A DNA stretch of 64,000 nt from contig NW_015961970.1 in assembly GCF_000497045.1 (NCBI RefSeq), positions 1,302,802-1,366,801 of the forward strand, given 5' to 3'. Every line of letters begins with the position of its first letter. Position 1 is the stretch's first letter. Source of the DNA: Kalmanozyma brasiliensis GHG001. Its lineage: Eukaryota; Basidiomycota; Ustilaginomycetes; Ustilaginales. The position numbers and the translations under genes are program-made. Positions 1-10,877 of this stretch are shown here, in pieces. The notes under the pieces are model-generated. The model did no database searches. It worked only from the letters and a program-made list of their open reading frames with translations, and was not told the DNA's origin.

Positions 1-1664
1 ACACCCTGCGACGACAGATCAAGACGCTGAAGTCATTTCAGCAGAATCGTTTTGGCGAGTCGTTCGCCGTCCTGAATGCGGATCCGACCCAGCTTCGTCG
101 CCCGAGCGAGCCCTCGGTCTCTGCCATCATCGCGGATGCAATGGCTCGGAATGACGTGGACGTCGAAAAGCAACCCGTCGACACGTCGAGCCCACCCCTG
201 TTCGCTGGGCCAGTGAAACCGCGCTCTCTGTCTACGTCAACGACCGTTTCCGAAAACGCCACGCTGGTTTCTCGCGAAGCCAGCATGAAGCGCAAGAGGG
301 CCGGCAGCAACGCTTTGTCGGCTACTACCAAAACTGAAGTCGAAGGCGGTGACGATACCGAAGCGCAAACGCAGTCGATGTACTTCACGCACGAAGAGCT
401 GGAGGACGAAGACCGACCCTCGAACAGCTTCTTCCCCGCCGTCCGGCCCTCTGCCTTCGAGCGTCCCGCCAAAGCCCGCTCACCAGCCGGCAAGCAGACC
501 TCGCAGAAACGATACCTCGAAAAGTTCTACAACAACTTTGTCGTCCAATTCGTCGGGCTCATGCTCTGCATCTTGTTCTTCGCCATCTTCTGTGGCAAGC
601 TCATCACGACGTGGTACTCGGCTTGGGAGGCGAACGATCTGGGGCCGGCGTTGCAGATCGCGCTGCTCGTGGTGGTCTGGGTGACAATCATTCTGGCGAG
701 CGTCATCATCTTTGCGATCTTGGGGCGGACGTACGAGCCGGTGCTGTCGAACATTGGTTCTGCCGCTCAAGGTCGGTCGGACGACGACAGATGTGCTGAC
801 CTGCACAAGGCTGGGGTCACGAGAAAGCGCGGAGGAAGTTTGACGGGCGCCAAGGAGTGGGCAGCGTCGCACTTCTCGAAAGAGCGACATGGTCAGAGCA
901 TTGGTATGGGCGATCTGCCATACAGTCGTAGGCAGGGTCGCAGCGCAACTTTGTCCGGACCACCGAGTTCGATGCTGCACTACGCCGAGCTTACTGGGGG
1001 ACACTCGTCCCCACGAGTAGACCTACTCTCCGTCAGTCCCAAGAGTCAGCCGCGACCTTTCGGCCTAGCCGATCCGAGGAGTTCGTCGCAGGCCGATGGC
1101 ACACATACTCGCGCAAGATCCGTCACGGAGCCACGCCGGAAGCGGTCTCTACGAAGCTCGGATTCTGTGACGAAGAGGAAGGGTAGCGTGGGTGGTGTGG
1201 TCGTCGAGCAGACGGTGAGCACGATCATCGAGGATCCTGCCGTGGAGGAGCACTATCTGACAGAGCAAGATTGCGGATCGTTTGCGGCGTCGTCGTCAAG
1301 GCCAGGCAGTTCCTGGCTGACCTCGCTCGACAGCATGTCGAACGGGCACAGTACCTCCCTGACCGGATTTGACCCGGAGCAGAAGCAATATTGGGACAGC
1401 CTGCTACCGCGTCAACCGGACAGGGTGCTCACTGCTCGCGAGGAAGGGGAGGACTTTGTGCTCGTCCAGCCTGGGCCGAAGTCTTCACGGCTGTCTCGGC
1501 CAGGCACCTGCTCGTCCGGACTCGGGCTCATGACAGGAGCCTCGCCATGGTCCGCGCCGCTGGGCTGGAATAGCCCGGAGCCAGACATGAACCTTGTACG
1601 CGAAGACGCTGATCGGCGGTCACGCATCGGTTCACATTCGAGCAACACCAAGACGCAGCCCTGA
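1..1664 (+). CDS. Two-helix membrane protein with long Ser/Arg-rich tail, 5' end cut by window
   Basis: The reading frame is open from base 3 with no stop before the first ATG at 141, so the real start may lie outside the window. From that ATG the protein has 507 residues. Two hydrophobic helices are clear, at about residues 133-155 and 169-194 (genomic about 540-720). They are separated by a short loop and followed by a polar tail of about 300 residues rich in Ser, Arg and Gly. The N-terminal part is acidic and low in complexity. I do not recognise a family. The layout suggests a membrane-anchored protein with two cytosolic arms, but that is inference. No intron is needed to read it. Confidence 0.75.
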   Translation, partial: TLRRQIKTLKSFQQNRFGESFAVLNADPTQLRRPSEPSVSAIIADAMARNDVDVEKQPVDTSSPPLFAGPVKPRSLSTSTTVSENATLVSREASMKRKRAGSNALSATTKTEVEGGDDTEAQTQSMYFTHEELEDEDRPSNSFFPAVRPSAFERPAKARSPAGKQTSQKRYLEKFYNNFVVQFVGLMLCILFFAIFCGKLITTWYSAWEANDLGPALQIALLVVVWVTIILASVIIFAILGRTYEPVLSNIGSAAQGRSDDDRCADLHKAGVTRKRGGSLTGAKEWAASHFSKERHGQSIGMGDLPYSRRQGRSATLSGPPSSMLHYAELTGGHSSPRVDLLSVSPKSQPRPFGLADPRSSSQADGTHTRARSVTEPRRKRSLRSSDSVTKRKGSVGGVVVEQTVSTIIEDPAVEEHYLTEQDCGSFAASSSRPGSSWLTSLDSMSNGHSTSLTGFDPEQKQYWDSLLPRQPDRVLTAREEGEDFVLVQPGPKSSRLSRPGTCSSGLGLMTGASPWSAPLGWNSPEPDMNLVREDADRRSRIGSHSSNTKTQP

Positions 1665-2295
1665 CCTTACAAAAGCTTTCAATGCGAATCATGTACACAA
1701 CACTGCGTGTCGCTGATCAGGATCTCGGAAGCTTAGTCTGAGCTTTCGTGAGGAGTGTTGAGCCCGGGGGAGAGGGACGATGAGGAGCACGAATCGAAAG
1801 GAGGGAGCGAATTGTTGTGAGTCTGTTACACCGGCATCGTCCTGCCCTCATGATTTGACAAAAAACGCAGCCCGCTGAAATACAAACTTGATTGTGATCG
1901 ATTTCAGAGCTGAGTTGCTGAATGAATTTGTATTTGGCCTCGATCCACGTTGGGAAATCACTCTCTGAGACCGCAGGGAGGGCACAGCTGAATGAAATTT
2001 GAGAGTGCAAGCCTAGGGGCAGTAGGCAGCTGAGCGACACCAGCTTGGCTAACCCAGCCTGTCCAGCCAAGCTTTGCAAGGTGGCTCCTGCGCTCCTTCG
2101 AGATTTCTGGTTCTGCTTTCGCTCAATTTCGCCTCCCGATACGCTAGGCCAGCCTACGAACACACGCGCGCACCAACTCACTCTGCCAATCCATCTCGCT
2201 GTCTTCCTTCCTCCTCCTCCACCCTCATCCTTTCATCGTCATCGACACTTCGACAGACTCACCCTCTCTCGCCACACACATCGCATACCGTCAAA
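1665..2295. other. Intergenic, promoter and 5' UTR of VMA3
   Basis: This is 631 bp between tandem plus-strand genes. The last 130 bases before the VMA3 ATG are pyrimidine-rich (CT, CCTCC and CATC runs), typical of a fungal 5' UTR. No coding frame here is convincing. Confidence 0.6.
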
Positions 2296-3094
2296 ATGGA
2301 CCCATCTCAGATCAACACGGAACTTTGCCCCGTCTACGCCCCCTTCTTCGGCGCAATGGTGAGTTATCATCGATCAACATGACGGTCGCTTGCATGGGAT
2401 GGCGGAAGCAGCCGCCTCTCTTGACGGCGCTTAGAGCTGCTCATCAGACTCTTCAGCTCGAGCTGGAACTGCCTAGAAAGCTGAGGAGATAAGATTGCAA
2501 TCAACATGGAATGCAGCGCCTCCCTCGCCTACTCGAACGCTGGGCAACCAACAGGTGCAAGGCCCATCCGACTATGTCGACAACATCATACTGACCGCTT
2601 TTCCAATTCCAACACGTGTCCTTCCCGCTGTGAAACAACAGGGCTGCACTGCTGCCATCGTCTTCACCTGCCTGGGCGCCTCGTACGGTACCTCCAAGTC
2701 CGGTGTCGGTATCTCGGCCATGGGTGTTCTCCGACCTGATCTCTTGATCAAGTGTGTCATTCCCGTCATTATGGCTGGTATCATTGCCATTTACGGTCTC
2801 GTAGTCAGCGTGCTCATCTCGGGTGACATCAAGACGCCCATGTCGCTCTACGCCGGTTTCATCCAGCTCGGTGCCGGTCTCTCGGTCGGTCTCGCCGGTC
2901 TCGCCGCTGGTTTCGCCATCGGCATTGTCGGCGACGCCGGTGTGCGTGGTACCGCTCAGCAGCCCCGTCTCTTCATCGGCATGATTCTTATCCTCATTTT
3001 CGCCGAAGTGTTGGGTCTCTACGGTCTCATTGTTGCGCTTATCCTCAACACCCGTTCGCAAGACGACCCTCTTGGATGCATGCTCAAGAACTAA
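2296..3094 (+). CDS. VMA3: V-type H+-ATPase proteolipid subunit c
   Basis: Exons are 2296-2358 and 2642-3094, joined by a 283-nt phase-0 intron (GTGAGT..ACAG). The protein has 171 residues. This is the c-subunit of the V0 rotor, which carries protons across vacuolar and endosomal membranes. Four hydrophobic helices are visible, and E143 in helix 4 (context FAEVLG) is the proton-carrying carboxylate. The first exon ends PFFGAM and the second starts GCTAAIVF, which restores the strongly conserved c-subunit sequence across the splice. The C-terminus ([12 protein letters not shown]) is about ten residues longer than the usual 160-165 aa and differs from yeast. The intron has no stop in the downstream frame, so a naive reading starts too early, at a TTG near 2495. 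Confidence 0.95.
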
Positions 3095-3515
3095 GGGCTC
3101 GGTATTCGCACGACATCGCGCAGCGATCGCATACGACTAGAGCGATGCGATTCGAGACGTACCTTGACGCTCAACACACAACACACACACATCATCTCTG
3201 ATCGCGTATGAATCAAGCTCACCTTTGGGACAGCGATAGGCGCATCGACCGTCCCTTGTCACCAGCCTTTCTCGGCTCAAGCGGCACAGCGCTCCTCGCA
3301 CACGGATATGTACATCTTCACTCGTCCCCACCACCTACTCTTGTTTATTGTCCTGCTGTTTGCTTCTCCACGCCAACAATATACACCGCATTGTGAAACG
3401 AACGTCATGCTGCACGCATGGTTCTGAAAGCCGAAAAGAAGAGGCGCAGACTGCTGCGCGTGGGGGTATATTGCCTGTGAGGTCGGGTACAAATACAAAG
3501 CTTGAGTTATGGGGC
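3095..3515. other. Intergenic between convergent VMA3 and MED6
   Basis: This is 421 bp holding the two 3' UTRs. A short CA tract (ACACACACAC) sits near 3176-3190. No gene is seen. Confidence 0.6.
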
Positions 3516-4335
3516 TCAGTCGAAGCGCGCCCTCTTGACCTGTGGTCCGTCTGCTGGGGGTGCACTTGTCGGTGCGGCGTGGACGTCTTCGAATTCCATC
3601 TCGTCGTCCTGTGCAGCTGCCTCTTCGTCCTCTTCCTCGTTGTCGGTCGCAGCCTTTGCGTCGGCGTCATTGGACGACGTTGTGGGGGGATCGGGAACGA
3701 TGAATCTTCCATGGTGTCCGCGCCTGGGATCGAAGGAGGGTCTTGCTCTCCTCTGGGTGGTGAGGGACGATTTGAGGCCGAACACTGTCGATTGCTGTGC
3801 GATATCAACGCAAGAAAGGGTATCAGCATCTTTCTCGCTTGCTGCTTACCAAGCGTGGGCTACTCACCAATCTCGTCGCCAGCACACTGTACAGATCCGG
3901 CGCCTGGTATATTGACTCGTTGACCACATAGTAGCTCGCCAGTGGCGTCACCTCCCCCGGTCCCGTCCTCCATCGCTTCTGCACCACGAAACACCCGCCC
4001 TTCGCATGCACCAGTACAAACTCCAACCCCGTGAACCGCCTCAGCTCCTCCTCCTCTTGGCGGGCCGACAGACCGGTCGCGAGACCGTTGGCAATGTTCT
4101 GCATGCGGATCTGCTCGTTGTTGCTGCGCCGGTCGAAGAAGGGCGAGGTGGCAAAGTAGGACATGATGTTGTGCTCGGTGAGCGGGTGAGCGGGGTCGAC
4201 GGCGGGCTGGTTAGGGGTCGGAGAGACGGTCTGGAGATGAGTTAGGTATGAGAGGTATTCGGGGTTTTTGAATTGGACGTGGAGGAGGTTGGGTGTTTCT
4301 GCTGCCGCACCGGCGCCGGAAGTGGCTGTCGACAT
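3516..4335 (-). CDS. MED6: Mediator complex subunit 6
   Basis: Exons (minus) are 4335-3868 and 3794-3516 with a 73-nt phase-0 intron; the protein has 248 residues. Med6 is a head-module subunit of Mediator, bridging activators and RNA polymerase II. The region from residue 20 (VQFKNPEYL, then a loop, then NIMSYFATSPFFDRRSNNEQI) is the diagnostic Med6 start, followed by FTGLEFVLVHAKGGCFVVQKRW. The C-terminus is a low-complexity acidic tail ending PQVKRARFD. The frame stays open for 75 codons upstream, but the ATG at 4335 directly precedes the conserved domain, so I chose it. It shares a 248-bp divergent promoter with the gene at 4584. Confidence 0.92.
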
Positions 4336-4583
4336 GATCGAGGACCAAGTGCGGCGTGCTCGAGAAGATGAGGGAGGGAGAGCAAAGCCGATGTGATGGT
4401 AGCAAGCTGACGGTGATGGGATGACCGTGCGCCCGTGGAGGGGGAAGAATTCTTCAAAAGTCAGATCGGAGATACGTTCCGGCAAAAAAGTGGACGCGTT
4501 GGTTGTGCCGAAAACAACACTTTGCTGCCGAACACTCAATCTTCTCCTCTCACCATCCACCCCCTCATCATTTCACAGCAAAG
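4336..4583. promoter_or_regulatory. Divergent promoter between MED6 and the four-helix membrane protein
   Basis: Only 248 bp separate the two start codons, so both promoters and both 5' UTRs must be packed here. I see no clear TATA box. Confidence 0.55.
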
Positions 4584-5399
4584 ATGGCGACGACTCGCAC
4601 CCGCCCGGCGGCTTCTAGCGAAAGAGGCCTGCACGCCGACACGCTCGACAAGTACGACGATCTGAACGAACCCATCCCCACCGAGGAACAGGAATCCCTC
4701 CTGCGCGAGCTCAAGACGAAGAACGATGCGTCCAACTACATCTACCGCTTCGCCATCCTGCTCATGATCGTCCTGGTCTTTGTATTGTACCTCACGCCGA
4801 TCCCATCGTACATCGACGGCACGCATCCGGAGAACCACCTGACGCTGTTCCACCACGGCATGCACGTCGTAGGCACCGAGGACCATCTCACCTACCTCCC
4901 TGCCTTCCCGATCTACCTCATCTTCTTTGGCTTCCAGGGGTATCTACTCTACCTCTCCGCCATCGAACTGCTCAGCTTGATGGGTCACGATCAAGCCGTT
5001 GGAATCTTGACAAGGCGCAATCCCGCCCACTACCGAGCCCACCCCTTCGGCACCGCCCCCTCCTACCTCGTCTCCATCCTCTCCGACATCCGGTACAGCA
5101 CAGGAAACAAACCAAACCTGCACGAACGAGCCGATCAACCCGCCACCATCGGCGGCCAATCCAAAGCGCTTTACGATAGCCTCAGCAACCCACGCCTGTT
5201 GTACCTCTGGGCCCTCTTCGTGGCTGGCTGGCCCCTGCCTTTGCTCATTTTTGGTGCGGGCAACTTTGGTAATGCCGGTTGGTTCGCTGTTACCCCTGTG
5301 GTGGTGGGCGTGCTGTTGATGAGCGAAACCATGATCAGGAGAAGCGAGAACGCTTTGCTTGGATTGGACGGGATGAAGTACGATCACAAGAGCGCATAA
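4584..5399 (+). CDS. Four-helix membrane protein of unknown function
   Basis: This is a single exon encoding 271 residues. The ATG at 4584 follows a purine-rich context (GCAAAG). Predicted helices are at about 54-74, 105-133, 204-225 and 232-250. A polar N-terminus of 50 residues carries an acidic stretch (IPTEEQESLL). The loop between helices 1 and 2 is His-rich (residues 81-101) and the loop between 2 and 3 is large and hydrophilic. I do not recognise the family. The shape fits an ER or organelle membrane protein, which is inference only. It is divergent from MED6 and convergent with BRO1, 124 bp from stop to stop. Confidence 0.85.
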   Translation: MATTRTRPAASSERGLHADTLDKYDDLNEPIPTEEQESLLRELKTKNDASNYIYRFAILLMIVLVFVLYLTPIPSYIDGTHPENHLTLFHHGMHVVGTEDHLTYLPAFPIYLIFFGFQGYLLYLSAIELLSLMGHDQAVGILTRRNPAHYRAHPFGTAPSYLVSILSDIRYSTGNKPNLHERADQPATIGGQSKALYDSLSNPRLLYLWALFVAGWPLPLLIFGAGNFGNAGWFAVTPVVVGVLLMSETMIRRSENALLGLDGMKYDHKSA

Positions 5400-5523
5400 C
5401 CCATCAAGCTTCAAAACCCTTCGTAGCATCACATCACACACTGCCACGTTTCAAATTCAGCATGGGATCTCACAGATTTGCAGAAGAATGGTTTGCATTC
5501 CCACTTTGAGTCGAGCGTAATGC

Positions 5524-8500
5524 TCAGTAGGGCGGCTGATAGCCTCCTTGATAGCCACCCTGCTGGTAACCCTGCGGATACTGCGTGGGGGGCGGAGGGG
5601 GTGCTCTTGCGCCATACCCTTGCGGCTGCTGCTGGGGGGGTGCACCGTAGGGCTGCTGATACTGCGGCTGAGAGGCGTATCCTCCGCCGTACTGTCCTTG
5701 TTGCGGCGGAGGCGGGGCGGTGTACGGCGAGGCAGGGGCGCGATTCGAACCATAGTCTTGTCCACCGTATCCGTAGGCGGTCTGCTGCGGGGGCGGGGGT
5801 GGAGCTCCATACCCTCCTCCCTGGCCGAATGACTGGGGAGCGGGCGCCGGCGGGGGCGGGGAGGTGTATCTGCTCTGCGTAGGCGATGTGGTGGTCGGCG
5901 AGAAGGAGCTTTGGAACTGCTGTGGTGGGGGTGGAAGGCCTCCTGACCCTGCGCGTTGTGGCTGGTGGTTGTCAGAGCCGTAGCCGAGCTGACCGTAGGG
6001 TCGCTGTTGCTGCGGGGGCTGCTGCGGAGCAGGCGAGGAGCGGTTGTCCATAAATGGCCCAGTGGAGAACATGGAGTTGTACGGATCGTTCTGTTGTGGC
6101 TGCTGGTACGGCGCTTGTTGGTGCGGCAAGGGCGCCGGTGGCATGCTCGTCTGTCGTGCTCCGGGCAGCGATGGTAGCGTCGGAGGTCCAGGGGACAGCG
6201 GTGTGCTTCCATATGCGCTCCCATAGCTCGTCTGTCGGCCCGGCGGCGGTGGTGGCGGCGGACCACCCGCACCACCGCCCATGCTCAACCCAGCCATCGA
6301 GCTCGCCAGCCCCCCTGCTCCACCCCCGCTTCCCTTTTCCTCCCACTCCAGCTCACCCACCAGCTTCAACCTCTCCGCCTTCCTCTCCCCCACATACCTG
6401 TTGACATTCTGCCTGGTCCCGCGCACAATCTCCTGCAGATCCGCATAGAACTGCAACCCCTTCGCTACCCCGGCCCTCACCTGCGCATTCGAATCCCTAG
6501 CCCTCCTCAACCTCGCCACCAACCGATTCCTCGCCTTCTCCTTCTCGTCCCACTTGGCCCCCGCGGACTTGCTCGCCGGCAGCTCGCTCAATTCCTTGAA
6601 CGTCGTCTCCACCTCGGCCAACAGCGCCTGCTGATGATGCAGGCTCACCGCAATGCGATTCTGATGCGGTTTGAACTTTTCCAGCTCGGCAGCAAAGATG
6701 GAGGCATCGACGTTTTGAGCTCGTCGATTGAGCACGAGGACCTGCGAAATGTCGTCCGTCTGGATCTTTTCCTTGAGATCGGCGAGCACTTCGCCGCGTT
6801 CCTTCTTGATCTTGTTGAGCTTGAGCAGCGCTTCGTCGATCTGAGCGAGTTTGGCTTTCACCGAAGCGGTTTGCGATTCCGACGCCTGCTCTTCGTCCGC
6901 CGAGATGTCGATGAGGGATGTTGGGGCGGTGGAGGAGGTGCCGTAGAGACCGGTTTGACCGGTGAGTGCGGCTGCGAATGCACCTTCTAGCGCCTCACGT
7001 CCGGAAACGAGCAAGGCTACGTCCTCGCGAATGGATCGCCACAGTTCCCCAATTTGTGCGTCGTTCTGGGACGCCTGCGCCATGGCCTCCCTGTTGTCCT
7101 TGAGGCTGGCGCGCATGTCCTTCGTATGCAACCCCGCGGGGTCTTGGGTCCACTTATGCCCGAATCGAACACGTTGCTTTTCGCACTCGCGGTTCTCGTC
7201 GTCCAACGCAGCCAGCGCCGCGTCGATATCCTCCTTGGCTTGGCTCTTCATGCTCTCGATCCGACCCAGCGCCGAATCCACCCCGGCCGTACCCACTCCC
7301 AGTCCATCGACACCGCGACCACCCCCACCCTCCGCCTCCTCGCTCGACCACCGCATCACCTCCGCCCCCGGATCGGAGAGCGAATCGAGCATCCCACTCC
7401 CGTTGCTCCCCTGCGCCAACGCGCGAAACTTCTTCAAACTCCCCGGCAAGCCCAAATACTCGAGCGAAGCCTGCATCTCTCCTGTCGCCAAATCGTGCCT
7501 CTCGGACTCGGCACGTGCGATCTTCGCCTTCTCTTCCGAGTACAACGACGCTTTCTCATGCACGCCGAGTGGGACGAGGTTTTGGAACAAATCCGGACCG
7601 ATGACGCGCTGCACCTCGGGAGCGGCAAAGATCTCCTGGATCGCGATCGGAGTCGCAGCGACCAGCTTGTCGACCGCGGGAAGGGACGATTCGGATGGAA
7701 GGATGTCGTGGTAGATCAGATCGTTGTCTTTGACGGCGGTCTCTTTGCGTTCTGTGCAGCGGACGAGTTGGGCGTTGACGATGGCGATGAGGGCGGAGGC
7801 TGCGTCGGAGGGCAAGGATGGTTGGTCCCCGGAAGCGCTCGCAGTAGCGGAGGAGCTGAAGGTGGTGAGGAGATTGCGTGCCTCTTTCGCGGCTGTCTCG
7901 GCGACCGTGAGGCGGACCAGGCAGGCGCCGTGCGAGCCGGACGCGTCGTCCGCTAGGGCTTTGTAGTAGTGCATCACCGAGGTAAAGTGTCGCGCCTTGA
8001 CCTGGACGAGGTATGTCCAAGATCGCTCGAAGATGCCCTTGGTGACGTGTTCGCGCGAGTCCTCGACGAGACCGGTGTACGCGGCTGCGGTCTGACTGGC
8101 AAGCTTCGAGATGAGACCGGGAGCCTTCTTCTCCTCGATCGTCTTTTCTAGGAACACCTCGGAGGCTTGGGCGAGTGTGATGCCGACCAGACACTTGACG
8201 ACATCCTTGCTCATGTCGGTGCTGGGCGCATGCAGGAAGTTCTCGTTGATGTAGCTGAGCATTCCCGCTGCTTGACGAAGTGCGGTGTAGGTGCGTTTGA
8301 GACCGTCCGGGTTGGACATGCGAGCTTGGGACGAGGCGAGCGATGACAGTGTTGCAGCGATGTTGAAGATGATGCTCGCCTTTTCGTATGCCAGGCTGGA
8401 TTGCGAGATGGCTTTTTGGGTGAAGGCATCCTTCCATGGGAACGGCACACGAAGCTCTGGGAAGCGAAGTTCGAGCATCTCGAGCATGTGGAACCATTTG

Positions 8501-8709
8501 AAGAGCAGATCTCGCCCGGTGGCGTCAGAAGCCGCGCCTTTGACCGCATCCTGACGAGCTCGATTGAGCTGAGAGGTCTGCTCGGAGTACTTTTTAGGGT
8601 CCTCGCCGTAGCTGTTGGTGATAAGCGACCTGACTGCCGAGCCGAGGTCGACCTCCTCTGTTGTCTTCAAGGGGAAGAGGACGAGTGGTGACTGGTGTGC
8701 ATCTGTCAT
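5524..8709 (-). CDS. BRO1: BRO1/ALIX-type ESCRT-III accessory protein
   Basis: This is a single exon encoding 1061 residues. Bro1 proteins bind Snf7/ESCRT-III on endosomes and help recruit the deubiquitinase during multivesicular body sorting. The Bro1 domain starts at once ([16 protein letters not shown]) and runs to about residue 390. A coiled V-domain fills about 400-785. From about 787 the tail is Pro/Gln/Gly/Tyr-rich with polyproline runs. Length and tail favour Bro1 over the pH-signalling paralogue Rim20/PalA, which is usually shorter. The frame is open for 126 codons upstream, but ATG 8709 sits directly before the domain, so the upstream part is taken as 5' UTR. The long tail is unusually prion-like (see findings). 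Confidence 0.9.
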   Translation of the reverse strand: MTDAHQSPLVLFPLKTTEEVDLGSAVRSLITNSYGEDPKKYSEQTSQLNRARQDAVKGAASDATGRDLLFKWFHMLEMLELRFPELRVPFPWKDAFTQKAISQSSLAYEKASIIFNIAATLSSLASSQARMSNPDGLKRTYTALRQAAGMLSYINENFLHAPSTDMSKDVVKCLVGITLAQASEVFLEKTIEEKKAPGLISKLASQTAAAYTGLVEDSREHVTKGIFERSWTYLVQVKARHFTSVMHYYKALADDASGSHGACLVRLTVAETAAKEARNLLTTFSSSATASASGDQPSLPSDAASALIAIVNAQLVRCTERKETAVKDNDLIYHDILPSESSLPAVDKLVAATPIAIQEIFAAPEVQRVIGPDLFQNLVPLGVHEKASLYSEEKAKIARAESERHDLATGEMQASLEYLGLPGSLKKFRALAQGSNGSGMLDSLSDPGAEVMRWSSEEAEGGGGRGVDGLGVGTAGVDSALGRIESMKSQAKEDIDAALAALDDENRECEKQRVRFGHKWTQDPAGLHTKDMRASLKDNREAMAQASQNDAQIGELWRSIREDVALLVSGREALEGAFAAALTGQTGLYGTSSTAPTSLIDISADEEQASESQTASVKAKLAQIDEALLKLNKIKKERGEVLADLKEKIQTDDISQVLVLNRRAQNVDASIFAAELEKFKPHQNRIAVSLHHQQALLAEVETTFKELSELPASKSAGAKWDEKEKARNRLVARLRRARDSNAQVRAGVAKGLQFYADLQEIVRGTRQNVNRYVGERKAERLKLVGELEWEEKGSGGGAGGLASSMAGLSMGGGAGGPPPPPPPGRQTSYGSAYGSTPLSPGPPTLPSLPGARQTSMPPAPLPHQQAPYQQPQQNDPYNSMFSTGPFMDNRSSPAPQQPPQQQRPYGQLGYGSDNHQPQRAGSGGLPPPPQQFQSSFSPTTTSPTQSRYTSPPPPAPAPQSFGQGGGYGAPPPPPQQTAYGYGGQDYGSNRAPASPYTAPPPPQQGQYGGGYASQPQYQQPYGAPPQQQPQGYGARAPPPPPTQYPQGYQQGGYQGGYQPPY

Positions 8710-9188
8710 TTTGGATGAAAGCGACGCTCGCTCAGCACCTATGAGATGCTGACAGCTGAGTGGCGATGATAGATACGAGGATGGATGGCGGATGGAGTGA
8801 TGACTAGAGGCATGCAGACCGATGTTCGAGTTCAGCTGCACCGGTGACTGCCTGCTGCGGAGAGTCAAAGGTGGAGTTTTGGAAATGCAAGGCAGATCCA
8901 CCCACGCACAGCCTTTCTCACCCCGGACCGTGCGCATATGAAGCTTCGCCCTACTGCACACGGCGCAATTTCGGCTTTTCTCTCGCTTGAAACGTGGTCG
9001 TCCCTCAATTATGGCCGCCGGATCACCAAGAGTCATCTTCCCTTCGGATTCACTGAGCTGATGGAGACAAGGCCACCTCTCGATCACTACTGTGTGCGAG
9101 GTTGTGGATGCTATTGAGTTTCAGCGGTGTATCAAGTCTAGAGGGCAGATCTAAGCGGTACAAGTAAGAGGACGAAAGGGAACGAAGG
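8710..9188. other. Intergenic between the ENT transporter 3' end and BRO1 5' end
   Basis: This is 479 bp in a tandem minus-strand pair. It holds the BRO1 promoter and 5' UTR. The BRO1 frame stays open through part of it, but I see no conserved protein in it. Confidence 0.5.
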
Positions 9189-10877
9189 CTACGACTTGAC
9201 AGTGAGGAAGCTGAGTCCGCTTCCGATCGCCAAGCCCACACAAAGCCAGAAGGAGAGCAACGTCGCCGCCAACGGCCCTTCGCTCGCGCCTTTCGAGTTG
9301 ACGAGCTTGCTCCTCGATGGACCCGAGATCATGATGCTGGTGCTGACCAGACCGTTAGAGAAGCCAAGCAGCAGCATGAGGAGGAAGAAAGGAGCATCGT
9401 TCGACTGCATGAGGCCCGAAAGCCACCCACCTTGCGCTCCTGTGTACGTTCGGCTGATGAGACCCGTCCTCTGACTGGTCGTCACGACGTTGCATGCCAT
9501 GAACAGCGGCACGAACAAGGATCTGAGCAGCGACAGCGAGACGAGAGCTCGAGCTTTTCGTATCAATGCCGAAGGGATCAGACTCGGGAGAGACCTGCCC
9601 AGCAGATCCGAGAGATTGAAGAGGAAGAAGTGGAACGGCACAAACAGCTGAGGCGAGGTGAGATCGAGCGAGCTGGTCCTCGACTTGGACGAGTTGGTGT
9701 AGACGCTCTGTACCGAAGAGGTGAGGGCTGGAAAGATGCTGAGCGTGATGACAAAGATGAATGCCACTGCAAAGCAGTCCCACTTGACCTTGGATTGCAC
9801 AAGCGAGATGCGCAGCAGCGATTCGCGCGTCGAGGGTGCCAAGCTGTAGAAGCCAGGCACCTTCTTGAGCCAAGAGCTGTAGGCGGGATGCGAGATGGAG
9901 CGGATCGAGTGCCAGCTTTGCACCATCGGATGGTCCGCGTCCCCTTCCTCCAGGTCGTTTGCGCCGTTGTTGCGCTCGTCGTCGATCTTGTCGATGGTGG
10001 CCACCTGCTTGGCCATGACTTGGGTGTAGAGCGGCGTATTCATGAGCCACAGGAAGGCACCAAGCACGACCATCATCAGAATGGTGTTCATGCCGAAGAA
10101 GAGAGTGGCAGCTCGAGCGATCCCGCGTGCCGTCTGCTGTGCTGGCTCGGGAGCGGCAATGTCATCTGGTACTGATTGCTGCGACCAGGCGGAAGCGAAG
10201 CCGAAGATGCTGATTCCGACGCCAACGACACCTTGTCCTGCCAGCATGCTGCCCATGAAGGATCCGCCAGCACCGAAAGCGGTACTGAGCGATACGACGC
10301 TGTTCTGCAAGTACGCGCATGCACTGGAGAGCAAGCCACCCAGCAAAAGTGTGAAGTAGAAGTAGCCATTGCTGGGCACGAGTGGAGTTCCGTCATCGTG
10401 GTGACCGTTGCGCAGGGTCAGCTGACCGATCCTAGTGGACAGCGCAAAGAGAAATACGGAGACGATGATGACAGTCGAAGAGAGAGTGATCCTGCGGCGC
10501 GGATTCGACCTCTCGAAGCCACCAGTCGCGGTAGCGTGGATCCCAACGAGGATGCTGATCACGTTGTAAGACACGACGATCCAACTGCTGAAGTTGTTGG
10601 CGTAAGGAGTGCGTGCAAACGAGGAGCGGAAGTATTCTGCTGGTGTGATGAGCGAGTTGAAGGGAAGCAGCACGCCCATGCCGAGCAAGCCGAAGGTGAG
10701 GTAGACGAAAGTGCGTTGCTGGGGTGACATCTGATCCCAAGCTGGTGCGCCTTCGACACCGGTCTTGATGCGTGGCTCGGCTGGACCATCTTCGTGCGTC
10801 GGCGTCAAGAGCGGAGAGGATGCGTCATCGTGAGGCCTAGCCAGGAGGCTTTGCTCCTCGCCTCGAAGTGGCCGCAT
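9189..10877 (-). CDS. FUN26: Equilibrative nucleoside transporter (ENT/SLC29 family)
   Basis: This is a single exon encoding 562 residues. Fungal ENT proteins such as Fun26 move nucleosides across the vacuolar membrane. The first helix carries the ENT signature LLGMGVLLPFNSLITPAEYF (about 63-82), with Phe where many members have Trp in the PWN motif. About eleven hydrophobic helices follow, with a large acidic central loop (DERNNGANDLEEGDADH) between helices 6 and 7, as is usual for the family. The conserved C-terminal part has GFSNGLVSTSIMI. The N-terminus of about 50 residues is polar with LL motifs (SLLARP, SPLLTP) that could sort to the vacuole; that last point is inference. Confidence 0.9.
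   Translation of the reverse strand: MRPLRGEEQSLLARPHDDASSPLLTPTHEDGPAEPRIKTGVEGAPAWDQMSPQQRTFVYLTFGLLGMGVLLPFNSLITPAEYFRSSFARTPYANNFSSWIVVSYNVISILVGIHATATGGFERSNPRRRITLSSTVIIVSVFLFALSTRIGQLTLRNGHHDDGTPLVPSNGYFYFTLLLGGLLSSACAYLQNSVVSLSTAFGAGGSFMGSMLAGQGVVGVGISIFGFASAWSQQSVPDDIAAPEPAQQTARGIARAATLFFGMNTILMMVVLGAFLWLMNTPLYTQVMAKQVATIDKIDDERNNGANDLEEGDADHPMVQSWHSIRSISHPAYSSWLKKVPGFYSLAPSTRESLLRISLVQSKVKWDCFAVAFIFVITLSIFPALTSSVQSVYTNSSKSRTSSLDLTSPQLFVPFHFFLFNLSDLLGRSLPSLIPSALIRKARALVSLSLLRSLFVPLFMACNVVTTSQRTGLISRTYTGAQGGWLSGLMQSNDAPFFLLMLLLGFSNGLVSTSIMISGPSRSKLVNSKGASEGPLAATLLSFWLCVGLAIGSGLSFLTVKS

Noticed and set aside
4336..4560. 75-residue N-terminal extension of MED6
   Set aside because: It overlaps the short divergent promoter and lacks any Med6 similarity. 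ATG 4335 precedes the conserved region.
8710..9087. N-terminal extension of BRO1 by 126 codons
   Set aside because: It is not conserved in composition, while the Bro1 domain begins right after ATG 8709. It is more likely 5' UTR that happens to be open.
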